The notes under the pieces were generated by a model that was not told where the DNA came from, searched no databases, and saw only the letters and a list, made by a program, of their open reading frames with translations. The position numbers and the translations under genes were made by a program. Below, piece by piece: positions 18,524 through 28,289 of a stretch of 64,000 nt of DNA (position 1 is the first letter of the stretch; each line of letters opens with the position of its first letter). The DNA comes from Caldifarciminota bacterium (lineage in GTDB: Bacteria; Hydrothermota; Hydrothermia; Hydrothermales; JAJRUZ01). The stretch is taken from assembly GCA_024277525.1 (NCBI GenBank), contig JAJRUZ010000042.1:62001-126000 (forward strand). The letters are read 5' to 3'.

Positions 18524-21340
18524 CTATTTTGAAATTATAATCTTTTTTGTTTCTGTTCTTTTATCCGTTTCAAGCTTTATAAAGTACACTCCTTTCGGAA
18601 GTTCAGAGGGAATTTTGAATCTGTTTTCACTTGCAAATATTCCTTTTTTAAGAATTTTAACTTTTCTGCCCGCCGAGTTATAAATTTCAAGTATTCCTTT
18701 TTCGATTTGGGGAAGTGTAAGCAATATTTCGTTTGTGTTCATTAAAGGTATAAAACTGAATTTCTTTTTCATTTTTGTATCTTCGGTTGAGGAAAGGAAA
18801 GGTGAGGGTTGTTTTGTTGTGAATTTGATAGCATATGAAGCGGTAGGGTCATGAAATCCCGGTCTCGGAGCGTCCGCATACCATGTTGTTATTCCTGTGT
18901 TTTCATAGGGTGACTCAATGCCGATTACAGAGCCTATGTTCCAAAACTCCGTATTGTCTCCGGTAGCAGGAGCCCTTGCATATTTAAATACAATTTCTCC
19001 GTCTCCTGTCGGGGTGGGACAATAAGCAGGGTCATACAAAATGACCTCAAATTTCTCCAAGGTTGTGAGCCCCCAGTGAGTAACATCCTCCCAAGAAACA
19101 AAGAATCTGTGATTTGTGGAATCATACCATGAAAAGACATTACCGCTTGAGTCAAAGTCTGCCCATAAAGGCGCTATCATAGGATAAGCATCATGATAAG
19201 GAAGAGGTTTATTCATGTAAGGGGAATATGAAGTATTGACAGCAACCATTAAATGACCGTTATTTCCTATAATTATATAATCAATGGGCATACCGTAGTA
19301 TCTGAAAGTGAAAGGTAAAGGAACATAAATCGCGTCATCGTCTCCGAGCTCAGCGTGGTTGACTGCTCCCGGCTGTAAGGAAACATCAACCCACGAATAA
19401 GTAGGAGAATTTGCATCTGGGTCATTTGACTCGTAGGCATAATAACCGTAATCATCCGGACCGTACACATCCGTAGGTAAATAAGGATTCAAAACTACAA
19501 CTGCAAACCTCTTGGCATAATAATTCCCGGAATTTCCGTAAAATTCCGCATCAAATACCGCTCTTTTTTCATTCGGGACATCATTTGAAACAGTAAATTG
19601 AAAAGGTCCGACCCATTTTTCCTGAGAAGAAGCAAAATCACCCGCATTTACAGAATTTGTTGTGATATTTACATACGGAGAATAGGTACTTAAATAGGCA
19701 TTTACTCCGGTAATTGAACTTGTTCCGACATTTTTAACCTTTAGGAAATATGACACATTTTCACCGGGCTCAATTAATCCGTTTCCGTTCTGGTCAGAAA
19801 CCGAATCACCTGTTATCACAAGATGATATTGAGGTAAAGGAGTTGCAGTAATAGCTGAAGGCACATTTACAATGCCTGCACCCGTAGAATTATCCTTTCC
19901 AGTCGGACCCCAATCAGTAGCAGTTGTCTCTAATATAGAATCTGCCTCTCTCGGGGTTAATTCAGGATTTTTTGAAAGTAAAAGTGCAAGAACACCGGAA
20001 ATGTGAGGAGTTGCCATACTTGTTCCGCTCATTAATCTGTATCCATCATTTGTCTCACCCGCAATACTCGGAACATAAACACCGGGTGCAGCAATATCAG
20101 GGTCAATAAGACCTTCTGGAAGCGGAAAGTCATTCCAGGGATAAACATCACTCCAATATGAAGGTCCCACAGAGGAAAATCCTGCGGTGTCACCGGCTTG
20201 ATCTATTGCTCCCACGGTTATAACTCCGGATAAAGACCCCACATTCCCTGTTGCAATCTGGTCAGGATGAAGCCAAGGGGGAGGGGATGAGCCCGGATTA
20301 ACAATGTTGTTGTTCGGAGAATCGTTTCCGTTGTTTCCTGCAGCACATGACATTATAACACCCGCAAGACGTGCCATCTTTGAAACATATCTCCATCTTG
20401 ACCTATCAAGTGTCCAGTCATTCATCCATCCGATTGAGAAACTCATTACATCACAACCGTTTTCAATTCCGTATTCAATCGCAAGCCATACCCATCCTTC
20501 TGCTCCGTAACCTACCGAATTTAGCACTTTTAAAGGCATAATGGTTGCTTCGGGTGCTACACCCGTAAGAAGACCGCCTGTCCCGTCTCCTGCGATTGTT
20601 CCTGCAACATGGGAGCCGTGATAAATAGGATTTCCCCACATATCCCTTAAATCATCCATCGGGTCATTATCCCAATTAGCAAAATCCCATCCCATATAAT
20701 CATCAACATATCCGTTTCCGTCATCATCAACTCCTTCTATTCCGTTATATTCTGCTTCGTTTCTCCATATTCTGTTTTTTAAATCATTATGATTATAATT
20801 AACTCCTGTATCAAAGACACCTACAATAATTCCGTTTCCTTTATATCCCTGATCCCAAGCCGCACTCGCATTTATGAATTCAACACCCCACGCGGTATCA
20901 GGTGCAGGAGGAAGGGATTTTAAAGTAATCTTACTCCCTTTCTTGGTATCTTTCAAAATTGCTTTTTGAGGTTCATCTATCTCAATTCCCCAAATGTCAT
21001 CCCTTTTAAGCAATTCCTTTATTATTTCTATATCAAGTTTTGCGTATATTGCATTAGCGATCCAGATAGGTTTAATATCTTTTACATTTTTCTGAGATTC
21101 AAGGTAGGAGAGAAGCCCTTTCTGTGATTTTTCTGCAAATTCCTTTAATTTCTGAACAACGATTTTCCTTCTCAGTTCCTTTGATTTTCCATTTATAAGA
21201 GGAACAAGTTTATCTTCGGATAAAGTTTCGTTCATATAAATTATGACAGGATATGTTCCGGCTTTACCCTTTGCAAGAATTTCCTTTAATTTAGGTCCTG
21301 CTTGGGCTGTTATTAAAATTGAAAGAATAATTCCGAACAT
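18524..21340 (-). CDS. Secreted subtilisin-like serine protease with C-terminal sorting domain
   Basis: This 938-aa S8 peptidase has a short signal peptide (1-14), a propeptide-like region (about 28-130) and a catalytic domain (about 150-500). The triad is readable: D177 in GVFDTGVN, H241 in YHGSHVAGT and S441 in MSGTSMATPH, with the oxyanion Asn in AAGNNG near 336. Beta-rich modules follow. The last 80 residues (EIYNSAGRKVKIL ... LPKGVYFIKL ... KKIIISK) are a type A Por-secretion (T9SS-like) sorting domain. AGGAGG precedes the ATG. It is second in an operon with 21357-23003 and ends at an intrinsic terminator. Confidence 0.92.
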   Translation of the reverse strand: MFGIILSILITAQAGPKLKEILAKGKAGTYPVIIYMNETLSEDKLVPLINGKSKELRRKIVVQKLKEFAEKSQKGLLSYLESQKNVKDIKPIWIANAIYAKLDIEIIKELLKRDDIWGIEIDEPQKAILKDTKKGSKITLKSLPPAPDTAWGVEFINASAAWDQGYKGNGIIVGVFDTGVNYNHNDLKNRIWRNEAEYNGIEGVDDDGNGYVDDYMGWDFANWDNDPMDDLRDMWGNPIYHGSHVAGTIAGDGTGGLLTGVAPEATIMPLKVLNSVGYGAEGWVWLAIEYGIENGCDVMSFSIGWMNDWTLDRSRWRYVSKMARLAGVIMSCAAGNNGNDSPNNNIVNPGSSPPPWLHPDQIATGNVGSLSGVITVGAIDQAGDTAGFSSVGPSYWSDVYPWNDFPLPEGLIDPDIAAPGVYVPSIAGETNDGYRLMSGTSMATPHISGVLALLLSKNPELTPREADSILETTATDWGPTGKDNSTGAGIVNVPSAITATPLPQYHLVITGDSVSDQNGNGLIEPGENVSYFLKVKNVGTSSITGVNAYLSTYSPYVNITTNSVNAGDFASSQEKWVGPFQFTVSNDVPNEKRAVFDAEFYGNSGNYYAKRFAVVVLNPYLPTDVYGPDDYGYYAYESNDPDANSPTYSWVDVSLQPGAVNHAELGDDDAIYVPLPFTFRYYGMPIDYIIIGNNGHLMVAVNTSYSPYMNKPLPYHDAYPMIAPLWADFDSSGNVFSWYDSTNHRFFVSWEDVTHWGLTTLEKFEVILYDPAYCPTPTGDGEIVFKYARAPATGDNTEFWNIGSVIGIESPYENTGITTWYADAPRPGFHDPTASYAIKFTTKQPSPFLSSTEDTKMKKKFSFIPLMNTNEILLTLPQIEKGILEIYNSAGRKVKILKKGIFASENRFKIPSELPKGVYFIKLETDKRTETKKIIISK

Positions 21341-21356
21341 CTCTTCACCTCCTTTT

Positions 21357-23003
21357 TTATTTAACGATTATAATTTTTGATTTCATCTCTTTTTTACCTA
21401 TGTTTCCTTTAATCATGTAAATTCCTGCAGGGAGATTTTTTCTGTAATTGAAATATCCTTTTATATTTTGCATTTTTAAGACATCAACCTTTCTTCCGTT
21501 GATTGAGTATATAAGCAGGTTTAAATCCGACACATTTTTTGTGAATAATTTCACATCAAGATTTTTCGAAAGGGGAGAGATTTTTATGAATTCTTCATTT
21601 TTATACACCCCTTCCCGTACATTTGTTCCGTAGCCTATCTTTACATAATCAACAACAATATTTGAGGTTCCATCATCCGATATGCCTACAAATTTTACCT
21701 GAATTGTCTGATTTGCATATGCGGAAAGGTCAAAAGCAAACCATTTTTCATAGTTTCCGGAGATAACTTGAAGCAAATTCCAATTTATTCCATCGGTTGA
21801 TACATACAATTTCAGGGTGTCATCATTATTACTTGTTCCTCTATTCCATCCCCAGAAGAAAACACCGGGTGTTCCGTTTGCAGGATTGAGATATACAAAA
21901 GGAGAAACGAGTTCACCTGAAAGACCGGCATAGGTATTAAAAGAAGGAAATGAAGCATATCTGGTTCCATCGTAGGCATATGAAGGTTCTACTATATTAT
22001 CGCCGTAATAAGGTCCCTGTCTCCAAGAAACTGCACCGTTTAAGGTCCAGGAAAGAGGAGGGAATGTATCTTCTTCGAAGCTCTCAATAAGGGATTCTTG
22101 AGGAGTGTAAACATAAAATTGAGAAACAAGAGTATCATCAGGAGGGTACTGGTCAAGGGTATATACAACATAAGCTTTAGCGTTGTACCATCCATCATAA
22201 GGTGGGTTAAATATTTTATTAAAATGAAGTGTATCTTTATTTCCTGTAAGTAATGTATTTCCGGTAAGTGTATCTGCATAGAGAAGATTCAAAAAGAGGG
22301 AGTCATAAATTTCAAAATAGGCGTCATAAGTCGCATCATTTGCCCCAGTGTTTGTGACCTCCATTTCGGGGTAAATTGCAGAAAACCTGCTCACCGCCCC
22401 TTGAGGTTCAACAATTTGTGTGGTCGTAAGATTGTAACTGAGAACACCCTCAACAGAGACATTATCAACAGCAACCGCCCAGTTCCAACCTCCTGAATCA
22501 ATATATTCGAACATCACTTGAAGGCTCTCTGCAGGAAGAAATGAACTTAAATCAATTGTATCTTGTCCGTTTGCATCAGGATAGTGAGTTGCTATGGTAT
22601 CCCAAGTTCCCCAGCTTCCGCCTGAAAAGAATCTTGCTTTTACTACAAGATAATCATCTGCACTCCAGGTGTATATTCCCCAGCCGTAAATTAACCTTAG
22701 ACTACCCACGGAAGGCAATGCAATTGAAGGTGTTATAAGTTGTTCATCACTTGCAGGTGCCGAGGAACCGGCATCATCATCACTGTAATATGCATATGCT
22801 GTTCCATAATTCGGAGGTGCGTAACCGTCAATATCACCGGTTGTCCCCACAACCCATGAATACCCGTCTCCGTTTGCATCTATTACGGTCCATCCGGGCG
22901 GTATCACCCCTGTCTCAAAGTCTTCTTGAAAAAGAGGAGTCCACCCGGCTTTTACTCCTATTACCCCTATGAGGAGCATTACAAATAGTTTGTTTAACTT
23001 CAT
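21357..23003 (-). CDS. Secreted protein with two cleaved-adhesin/MAM-like domains and C-terminal sorting domain
   Basis: This 548-aa protein has a signal peptide (MKLNKLFVMLLIGVIGVKA). Two beta-sandwich modules share the FQEDFETGVIPPGWTV / ESFEEDTFPPLSWTL pattern of the cleaved-adhesin family found in gingipains and FCB surface proteins; a CARDB-like segment lies between them. The C-terminal type A sorting domain ends LPAGIYMIKGNIG..KSKIIIVK. It is probably a surface or exported adhesin or carbohydrate-binding protein; the ligand is unknown. AAGGAG precedes the start and a T-arm-like hairpin lies 23 nt upstream. The subtilase follows after 16 nt. Confidence 0.8.
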   Translation of the reverse strand: MKLNKLFVMLLIGVIGVKAGWTPLFQEDFETGVIPPGWTVIDANGDGYSWVVGTTGDIDGYAPPNYGTAYAYYSDDDAGSSAPASDEQLITPSIALPSVGSLRLIYGWGIYTWSADDYLVVKARFFSGGSWGTWDTIATHYPDANGQDTIDLSSFLPAESLQVMFEYIDSGGWNWAVAVDNVSVEGVLSYNLTTTQIVEPQGAVSRFSAIYPEMEVTNTGANDATYDAYFEIYDSLFLNLLYADTLTGNTLLTGNKDTLHFNKIFNPPYDGWYNAKAYVVYTLDQYPPDDTLVSQFYVYTPQESLIESFEEDTFPPLSWTLNGAVSWRQGPYYGDNIVEPSYAYDGTRYASFPSFNTYAGLSGELVSPFVYLNPANGTPGVFFWGWNRGTSNNDDTLKLYVSTDGINWNLLQVISGNYEKWFAFDLSAYANQTIQVKFVGISDDGTSNIVVDYVKIGYGTNVREGVYKNEEFIKISPLSKNLDVKLFTKNVSDLNLLIYSINGRKVDVLKMQNIKGYFNYRKNLPAGIYMIKGNIGKKEMKSKIIIVK

Positions 23004-23026
23004 ACAATCTCCTTAAAATATTTTTT

Positions 23027-23041
23027 AGGGAATTGAACCCT
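23027..23041 (-). promoter_or_regulatory. T-arm-like leader hairpin 3 (before the adhesin-like gene)
   Basis: In the minus-strand sense it reads AGGG-TTCAATT-CCCT, a 4-bp stem with a 7-nt loop, ending 23 nt before the ATG at 23003. An AT-rich stretch with TATAAA about 12 nt upstream could be the -10 region, which would put the hairpin near the mRNA 5' end. Confidence 0.55.
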
Positions 23042-23166
23042 GTTATTTAAATTTTTATATTTTAAAATATTAACATAAAAAAAATCAAAAATCCATAATA
23101 AGGTTGAAAAACTTAACTTTTTTGTCTTAGAAAAATCTTAGAAAAATTTTCAAAAATTATTTGAAT

Positions 23167-23172
23167 TATATT
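23167..23172 (+). promoter_or_regulatory. Possible -10 box of purD
   Basis: TATATT ends 11 nt before the purD ATG at 23184. No Shine-Dalgarno sequence is present between them, so the transcript would be leaderless or nearly so. No clear -35 box is seen. Confidence 0.35.
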
Positions 23173-23183
23173 AAAATTTTTTT

Positions 23184-24449
23184 ATGGAAAAAATACTTGT
23201 AATCGGAAAAGGAGCAAGAGAACATGCCCTTTCTTATTGCCTTCTGAAAAAGGGACACAGGGTATATGTGGCACCCGGAAATGCGGGAATGAAAGAAGGA
23301 ATGCACCTATGTCCTGAAATCGAATCTGATTTTGAAAATATTAAAAAATTTATTGAAAAAGAAAATATAAAATATGTGATTGTAGGTCCTGAGGAGCCTC
23401 TTGTAAAAGGAATAAAGGATTATCTTAAAGACTCCTGTTTTGTATTCGGTCCCTTTAAAAAAGAAGCAATTCTTGAAGGTGAAAAGGCATACGCAAAAGA
23501 ATTTATGGCTGAATTCGGAATTCCTACCGCAAGGTTTGAAGTTTTTGATGATTATAAGAAAGCACACGAATATGTGGAAAAAAAGGGCACACCCTTAGTG
23601 GTCAAAGCAAGCGGGCTCGCAGCAGGAAAAGGAAGTATTGTGTGTAAAACAAAAGAAGAAGCACATGACGCAATTAAAAAAATAATGGAGGAAAAAATTT
23701 TCGGAGATGCAGGAAATTTATGCGTGATTGAAGACTTTCTTAAGGGAATAGAAATGTCCGTGATTATTGCTGTTGCGGGAGATGAGTATTTACCTTTTTT
23801 AACCTCTCAAGACCACAAACCCGTATTTGATAATGATGAAGGTCCGAATACCGGAGGAATGGGAGCTTATGCTCCTTGCCCTTTTGTTTCAGAATTCTTG
23901 TTTGAGGAAATAGAAGAAAAAATTATTAAAAGAACAATTAAAGGAATGGCATCAAGGGGATTTGAATATCAAGGTTTTCTCTATTTCGGACTCATGCTCA
24001 CAGATGAAGGTCCTTTTATGTTGGAATATAATGTAAGAATGGGGGACCCTGAAGGGGAAGTTCTACTTTATTTGCTTGAAACGGACCTTTTTGAAATTAT
24101 AATTTTTTCCCGAGAGTTTAAACTCGGAAAGTTAAGAAAATTGGAATTTAAAGAAGGATTTGCAACCTATGTTGTACTTGCATCTAAGGGTTATCCGGGC
24201 AAATACGATAAGGGAAAGTTAATAGAAGGGTGGGAAAAAGTTGATACCGAGAACAGAAAAGTGTTCTTTGCAGGTGTGAAAGAAAAAGAGGGTAAACTTT
24301 ATACAGACGGAGGAAGAGTTATGGGTGTTTTAGGCTATGGAAAAACCCTTAAGGAATCAATTAAAAATGCCTATGAAGGGGTTTCCCTTGTCAAATTTGA
24401 AGGAATGCATTATAGAACAGATATAGGAAAAAAGGGGTTAACTAAATGA
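23184..24449 (+). CDS. purD: Phosphoribosylamine-glycine ligase (GAR synthetase)
   Basis: This 421-aa ATP-grasp enzyme catalyses step two of purine synthesis. Recognisable parts are the N-terminal VIGKGAREHAL, VVGPEEPLVKGI, the ATP-grasp segment PLVVKASGLAAGKG, and QDHKPVFDNDEGPNTGGMGAYAP, the PurD signature. Length is standard. It is divergent from the adhesin-like gene and stands alone among unrelated genes. The ATG has no visible Shine-Dalgarno sequence. Confidence 0.97.
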   Translation: MEKILVIGKGAREHALSYCLLKKGHRVYVAPGNAGMKEGMHLCPEIESDFENIKKFIEKENIKYVIVGPEEPLVKGIKDYLKDSCFVFGPFKKEAILEGEKAYAKEFMAEFGIPTARFEVFDDYKKAHEYVEKKGTPLVVKASGLAAGKGSIVCKTKEEAHDAIKKIMEEKIFGDAGNLCVIEDFLKGIEMSVIIAVAGDEYLPFLTSQDHKPVFDNDEGPNTGGMGAYAPCPFVSEFLFEEIEEKIIKRTIKGMASRGFEYQGFLYFGLMLTDEGPFMLEYNVRMGDPEGEVLLYLLETDLFEIIIFSREFKLGKLRKLEFKEGFATYVVLASKGYPGKYDKGKLIEGWEKVDTENRKVFFAGVKEKEGKLYTDGGRVMGVLGYGKTLKESIKNAYEGVSLVKFEGMHYRTDIGKKGLTK

Positions 24450-24471
24450 AACTTTTTTGATACTTTTTCGT

Positions 24472-24477
24472 TATAAT
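24472..24477 (+). promoter_or_regulatory. -10 box of the DUF5916 gene
   Basis: A perfect TATAAT lies 11 nt upstream of the T-arm-like hairpin at 24489. No good -35 hexamer is found at 16-18 bp spacing. If used, transcription would begin only a few bases before the hairpin. Confidence 0.5.
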
Positions 24478-24488
24478 TATATAAATTA

Positions 24489-24501
24489 GGGTTCAAATCC
24501 C
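24489..24501 (+). promoter_or_regulatory. T-arm-like leader hairpin 4 (before the DUF5916 gene)
   Basis: GGG-TTCAAAT-CCC has a 3-bp GC stem and a loop identical to that of the tRNA-Trp T arm in this window. It ends 21 nt before the ATG at 24523. The intervening AT-rich leader has no Shine-Dalgarno sequence. Confidence 0.5.
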
Positions 24502-24522
24502 AAATAAATTTCAAAATTAAAA

Positions 24523-26658
24523 ATGAATTTATTATTATTTTTTTTGATTCTGAATATAAAAAACTTTCTTGAAGTTAAATTCAGCAAAAACGGTATTATT
24601 TTTGATGGAGAAATTGATAGTATCTGGAAGGAATGCGACTCAATAAGGGTATATAAAGAGTTCTATCCATATTACGATTCTGTAACAAACCGCATTACGG
24701 TTATAAAATCCCTTCAGGACGAAGATAACTTATATTTTTTAGTAAAAATAAATTACGGTAAAGACAAACCCAGAACAGCATTAAGCGGAGAAAATGATGA
24801 AGTTGTGATATATATTGATCCTCTTTTATCAAAAGTAAATGCGTATTATTTCACTATAACCCCGGATGGGAGCAGATGGGACGGTATTGTTATTCAGGAT
24901 GGAAGAAGAAGAGATCCTTCATGGGATGGAGTATGGGAAAATAAGATCAAAATTCTAAAAAACGAAAAAGGAGAATATATACTTGTATCCGAAATAAAAA
25001 TACCTTTTAAGACTATAAGTTTTTCCGAGGATAAAAATGAATGGGGATTTCAGGTCAAGACATATTTTTATAAAAATAAAGAAACAAATTTTTTAATTTT
25101 ACCTGACCAGAACGAAGGATTGAGGGTTTCTAAATTCGGATTGTTAAAAAATGTCAAACCGGGGAGCAAGGGGTACGGAATTGAAGTTTTTCCTGTGTTA
25201 CTCCTGAAAAATAATTACTATTTTGCACGGGATACAAGTTTAAAAGGAAAAACAACCCCCTGGTTAGGTGTTGATATATTTTATAAAAAAGAAAATCATA
25301 CACTGAATGTGACAATTTTACCGGATTTTGCGGAGATAGAGTCCGATCCTTTTACAATGTCATTCAGTAAATATGAGATATATTATATGGAAAGAAGACC
25401 TTTTTTCATTGAAGGGAAAAATATCTTTGAACCCACAGGATTCGGGCAGATGGGTTTTTATTCTCCCGTAAGATTGTTTTACTCAAGAAGGATAGGAAGG
25501 AAGATGTTGGACGGAACGGGCGAGGTTCCTATTTTGTCTGGTGTTAAATATACATATAAGTCAAACAGATACGAGACAGGATTTTTAAGTGTTTTGACCG
25601 ATAGAAAGAACGGTGACTGGGACACCGCATACCAGAGTTTATGGAATGTTGTGAGATTAAAAAAATACTATTTTTTAAATTCCGAAACAGGAATATTATT
25701 AACTTATAAGAAAAATCTCGAAAAAAATGAATATTATTTCGGAGGAGACGTAGACGGTGCTTTAAGATGGGGTAAAAATCAAGTTGTTTATCAATTAGTT
25801 TCAAGTGTAAAGGATAAGGAAAAAGCCGGATTTTTGTTTAATTCCGGTGGAAACATGTTTATCACGGATAAATTTATATGGATTTTCAGCACAAGATATG
25901 TAAATGATTATCTTGATATTTCGGAAATGGGGTTTCAAAGATTTTATCCGGGTGACAAAGGATTTTTCACAGGAGTAGGATACTGGAATTTCCCGAAAAA
26001 AGGAAAGATAGCAAGTTATTCATTATTCAGCGGAATGTGGTATACAAAAGAGGGATATGAAAAAGAAAATTCAATGATAGGGATGATTGAGACAAATGTA
26101 AATTTGAGAAATCCTAACGCCAATCTACATTTTTCCGTCGGTTTCGGGAAGGGCTTTGAAAAAGATACTTCATTTAATTATAAATCAATAAATGCAAATA
26201 TATGGTTCAGGTCTTCTCAGTTTTCTTTATGGACAGGTTTTTTTGCAAGTTATGACTGGAATTATAACCGCGATTTTCTTGCATGGAGCTCAAATTTATG
26301 GGGAGGGATGAATTTTCCGATAGGCTCAAGACTCCATCTCAGTGTAAATCTTAACGGATGGATGGAATTTGACACCTCCATGCATTACCTTAGCACAACA
26401 CTCAGCAAAAATATCTGGCTTACATTAAAAATGACCCCTTTTATGCACATAACCCTTTATGTTAATCCGGTATCGGTAATTGAAAAAAACAGCATAAATG
26501 TATCCCTCATCAGAACTTCTCTTTATTACACATGGGAAGTAAAACCGAAATCAAAAATTCACTTCGTGTATAATCACCTTTTTAACAAAACAGGTAATAT
26601 TTATGACACGGTGGAAAGAATTTCCGCAGTAAAAATAAGATGGATATTTTTGTTTTGA
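24523..26658 (+). CDS. DUF5916-type outer-membrane protein with N-terminal CBM9-like domain
   Basis: The 711-aa protein has a short signal-like N-terminus. A family-9 carbohydrate-binding-like sandwich follows (about 20-200; FDGEIDSIWKECDSI, TPDGSRWDGI, WDGVWENKIK). The rest is a beta-strand-rich C-terminal region with MERRPFFIEGKNIFEP and RLFYSRRIGRK, the hallmark of DUF5916 proteins common in Bacteroidetes and other FCB bacteria. It probably forms an outer-membrane barrel; the substrate is unknown. It lacks a terminal sorting domain, as expected for a barrel ending near KIRWIFLF. Confidence 0.82.
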   Translation: MNLLLFFLILNIKNFLEVKFSKNGIIFDGEIDSIWKECDSIRVYKEFYPYYDSVTNRITVIKSLQDEDNLYFLVKINYGKDKPRTALSGENDEVVIYIDPLLSKVNAYYFTITPDGSRWDGIVIQDGRRRDPSWDGVWENKIKILKNEKGEYILVSEIKIPFKTISFSEDKNEWGFQVKTYFYKNKETNFLILPDQNEGLRVSKFGLLKNVKPGSKGYGIEVFPVLLLKNNYYFARDTSLKGKTTPWLGVDIFYKKENHTLNVTILPDFAEIESDPFTMSFSKYEIYYMERRPFFIEGKNIFEPTGFGQMGFYSPVRLFYSRRIGRKMLDGTGEVPILSGVKYTYKSNRYETGFLSVLTDRKNGDWDTAYQSLWNVVRLKKYYFLNSETGILLTYKKNLEKNEYYFGGDVDGALRWGKNQVVYQLVSSVKDKEKAGFLFNSGGNMFITDKFIWIFSTRYVNDYLDISEMGFQRFYPGDKGFFTGVGYWNFPKKGKIASYSLFSGMWYTKEGYEKENSMIGMIETNVNLRNPNANLHFSVGFGKGFEKDTSFNYKSINANIWFRSSQFSLWTGFFASYDWNYNRDFLAWSSNLWGGMNFPIGSRLHLSVNLNGWMEFDTSMHYLSTTLSKNIWLTLKMTPFMHITLYVNPVSVIEKNSINVSLIRTSLYYTWEVKPKSKIHFVYNHLFNKTGNIYDTVERISAVKIRWIFLF

Positions 26659-26690
26659 TGAATTTGATACAGAATTGTGTCAGGTAATAT

Positions 26691-28220
26691 ATGTATTTGA
26701 AAGACATAATTTATATTTTTGAAAGAATAAAAAATGAGAACTCCCTGAATAAAAAAATCTTGATACTCTCAGATTTTTTCGGCAAATTAAATCCCGAAGA
26801 AACAAAAATTTCTTTTGCCCTTTTATCAGGAATTCCTGTTTACGGAAAACTTAATGTCGGATATTCAATTTTAAAGGATATGATAAATACGGTAAAAAGT
26901 CAGATAAAGAAAAACATAACATTAAAAGAAATTGATATATTTTTGAGCAAATTAAAAGAAATAAAAGGAGAGGGAGCTGTCAGCTTTAGATACAGGATGC
27001 TTAAGGATTTTTTCAAAAAACTTGATGAAAAGAAAAGAATTTTTATGTTTTATTATCTTCTCGGGGAAATAAGACAGGGGGCAAAAGAGAAAATTATTTT
27101 TAAAGCACTTTTGAAAGCAAAAAACATTGATTTAAAAGAGGGAGAAAAATTATTGAAAAGGGGAAACATACTTGAACTTGTTTATGACATTGCATTAAAG
27201 GGTAAGAATATTTTAAAGGAAGAAAAGATTAAGATTTTTGAACCCGTTTCTCCGATGCTTGCCGAAATTGAGGAAAACCCCCTTAAACTTTTCAGAACAG
27301 GAAAACCTCTTTTACTTGAATTTAAAATGGATGGGGCAAGACTCCAGATTCATAAGGAAAAGGATGAGGTAAAGATATTTACAAGAAATCTCAGGGATAT
27401 AACGGATAAACTGCCTCATTTAAAAGATTTCTTCAAAAACTTCAAGGATGATTTTATCCTGGATTCAGAAGCAGTTATATTAACGGAAAAAGGAACCCTC
27501 TTACCCTTTCAGGACTTTATGAAAGAATTCGGAAAAAAGATAATAAATATCTCACAAATAAAGCCCTTTATATTTGATATAATTTACAAAAACGGTGAAT
27601 TCCTTTTTGAGTATCCTTTAAGGGAAAGAATTAAAATTCTTGAGGATACAATATCCGATGAAATAAGAATGCCCTATTTGATAACCGATAAAAGAGAAGA
27701 AGCTCAGAAATTCTATGAAGTTTCAATAGAAAAGGGAAATGAGGGTCTTTTAATTAAAGAACTTTCAAGTCCCTATGTTTACGGTAAAAGAGGTAAGCAC
27801 TGGTTTAAATGGAAAAAATTTTATACCCTTGATTTAACAATAACAGGTGCTGAATGGGGGCACGGAAGAAGAAAGGGATTTTTATCAAATCTTCATCTTG
27901 CATGCATTGATGAAAAAAGGGAAAATTTTCTGGAGCTCGGTAAGACCTTTAAAGGTTTAAAAGATGAAGACCTCATTTTTCTGACTCAAAATCTTCCGAA
28001 ATTTAAAAAACAGGATTTCGGCTGGATGATAAAAGTTAAACCCTTTTATGTTGTTGAAATTGCCTTTGATGAAGTTATAGAAAGTAAAAAATATAATTCA
28101 GGATTTTCATTAAGATTTGCAAGGGTAAAAAGGTTCAGATTTGACAAAAATGTTAATGAAATTGCGGATATAAATGAGATAAGGAAAATATTTGAGATGG
28201 AGAGGAAAAGGAAAATTTAA
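26691..28220 (+). CDS. ATP-dependent DNA ligase, archaeal/DNA ligase I type
   Basis: This 509-aa ligase has an N-terminal DNA-binding domain (about 1-180), an adenylation domain with motif I EFKMDGAR (catalytic K212), and an OB domain with KWKKFYTLDL (motif V). Motif order and the N-terminal helical domain match archaeal LigI-type replicative ligases, not the short bacterial LigC/LigD or the NAD-dependent LigA. It seals nicks using ATP. It lies 32 nt after the DUF5916 gene. Whether this cell also has ligA cannot be seen here. Confidence 0.93.
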   Translation: MYLKDIIYIFERIKNENSLNKKILILSDFFGKLNPEETKISFALLSGIPVYGKLNVGYSILKDMINTVKSQIKKNITLKEIDIFLSKLKEIKGEGAVSFRYRMLKDFFKKLDEKKRIFMFYYLLGEIRQGAKEKIIFKALLKAKNIDLKEGEKLLKRGNILELVYDIALKGKNILKEEKIKIFEPVSPMLAEIEENPLKLFRTGKPLLLEFKMDGARLQIHKEKDEVKIFTRNLRDITDKLPHLKDFFKNFKDDFILDSEAVILTEKGTLLPFQDFMKEFGKKIINISQIKPFIFDIIYKNGEFLFEYPLRERIKILEDTISDEIRMPYLITDKREEAQKFYEVSIEKGNEGLLIKELSSPYVYGKRGKHWFKWKKFYTLDLTITGAEWGHGRRKGFLSNLHLACIDEKRENFLELGKTFKGLKDEDLIFLTQNLPKFKKQDFGWMIKVKPFYVVEIAFDEVIESKKYNSGFSLRFARVKRFRFDKNVNEIADINEIRKIFEMERKRKI

Positions 28221-28277
28221 TAAATGATTTTAATATAACCAAATTTTAAAAAAATGGAATTAATAATTTAAAAAGCT

Positions 28278-28283
28278 TATAAT
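28278..28283 (+). promoter_or_regulatory. -10 box for the ATPase/PIN-like pair
   Basis: TATAAT ends only 6 nt before the ATG at 28290, with TGGAAT as a poor -35 at 17 bp. Used as such, it would give a leaderless mRNA starting at or just before the ATG. Confidence 0.45.
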
Positions 28284-28289
28284 ATAATT

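Noticed and set aside
26659-26690. Hairpin-like TGATACAGAATTGTGTCA before the DNA ligase gene
   Set aside because: An imperfect short palindrome without a T-run or T-loop pattern; too weak to call a terminator or operator.
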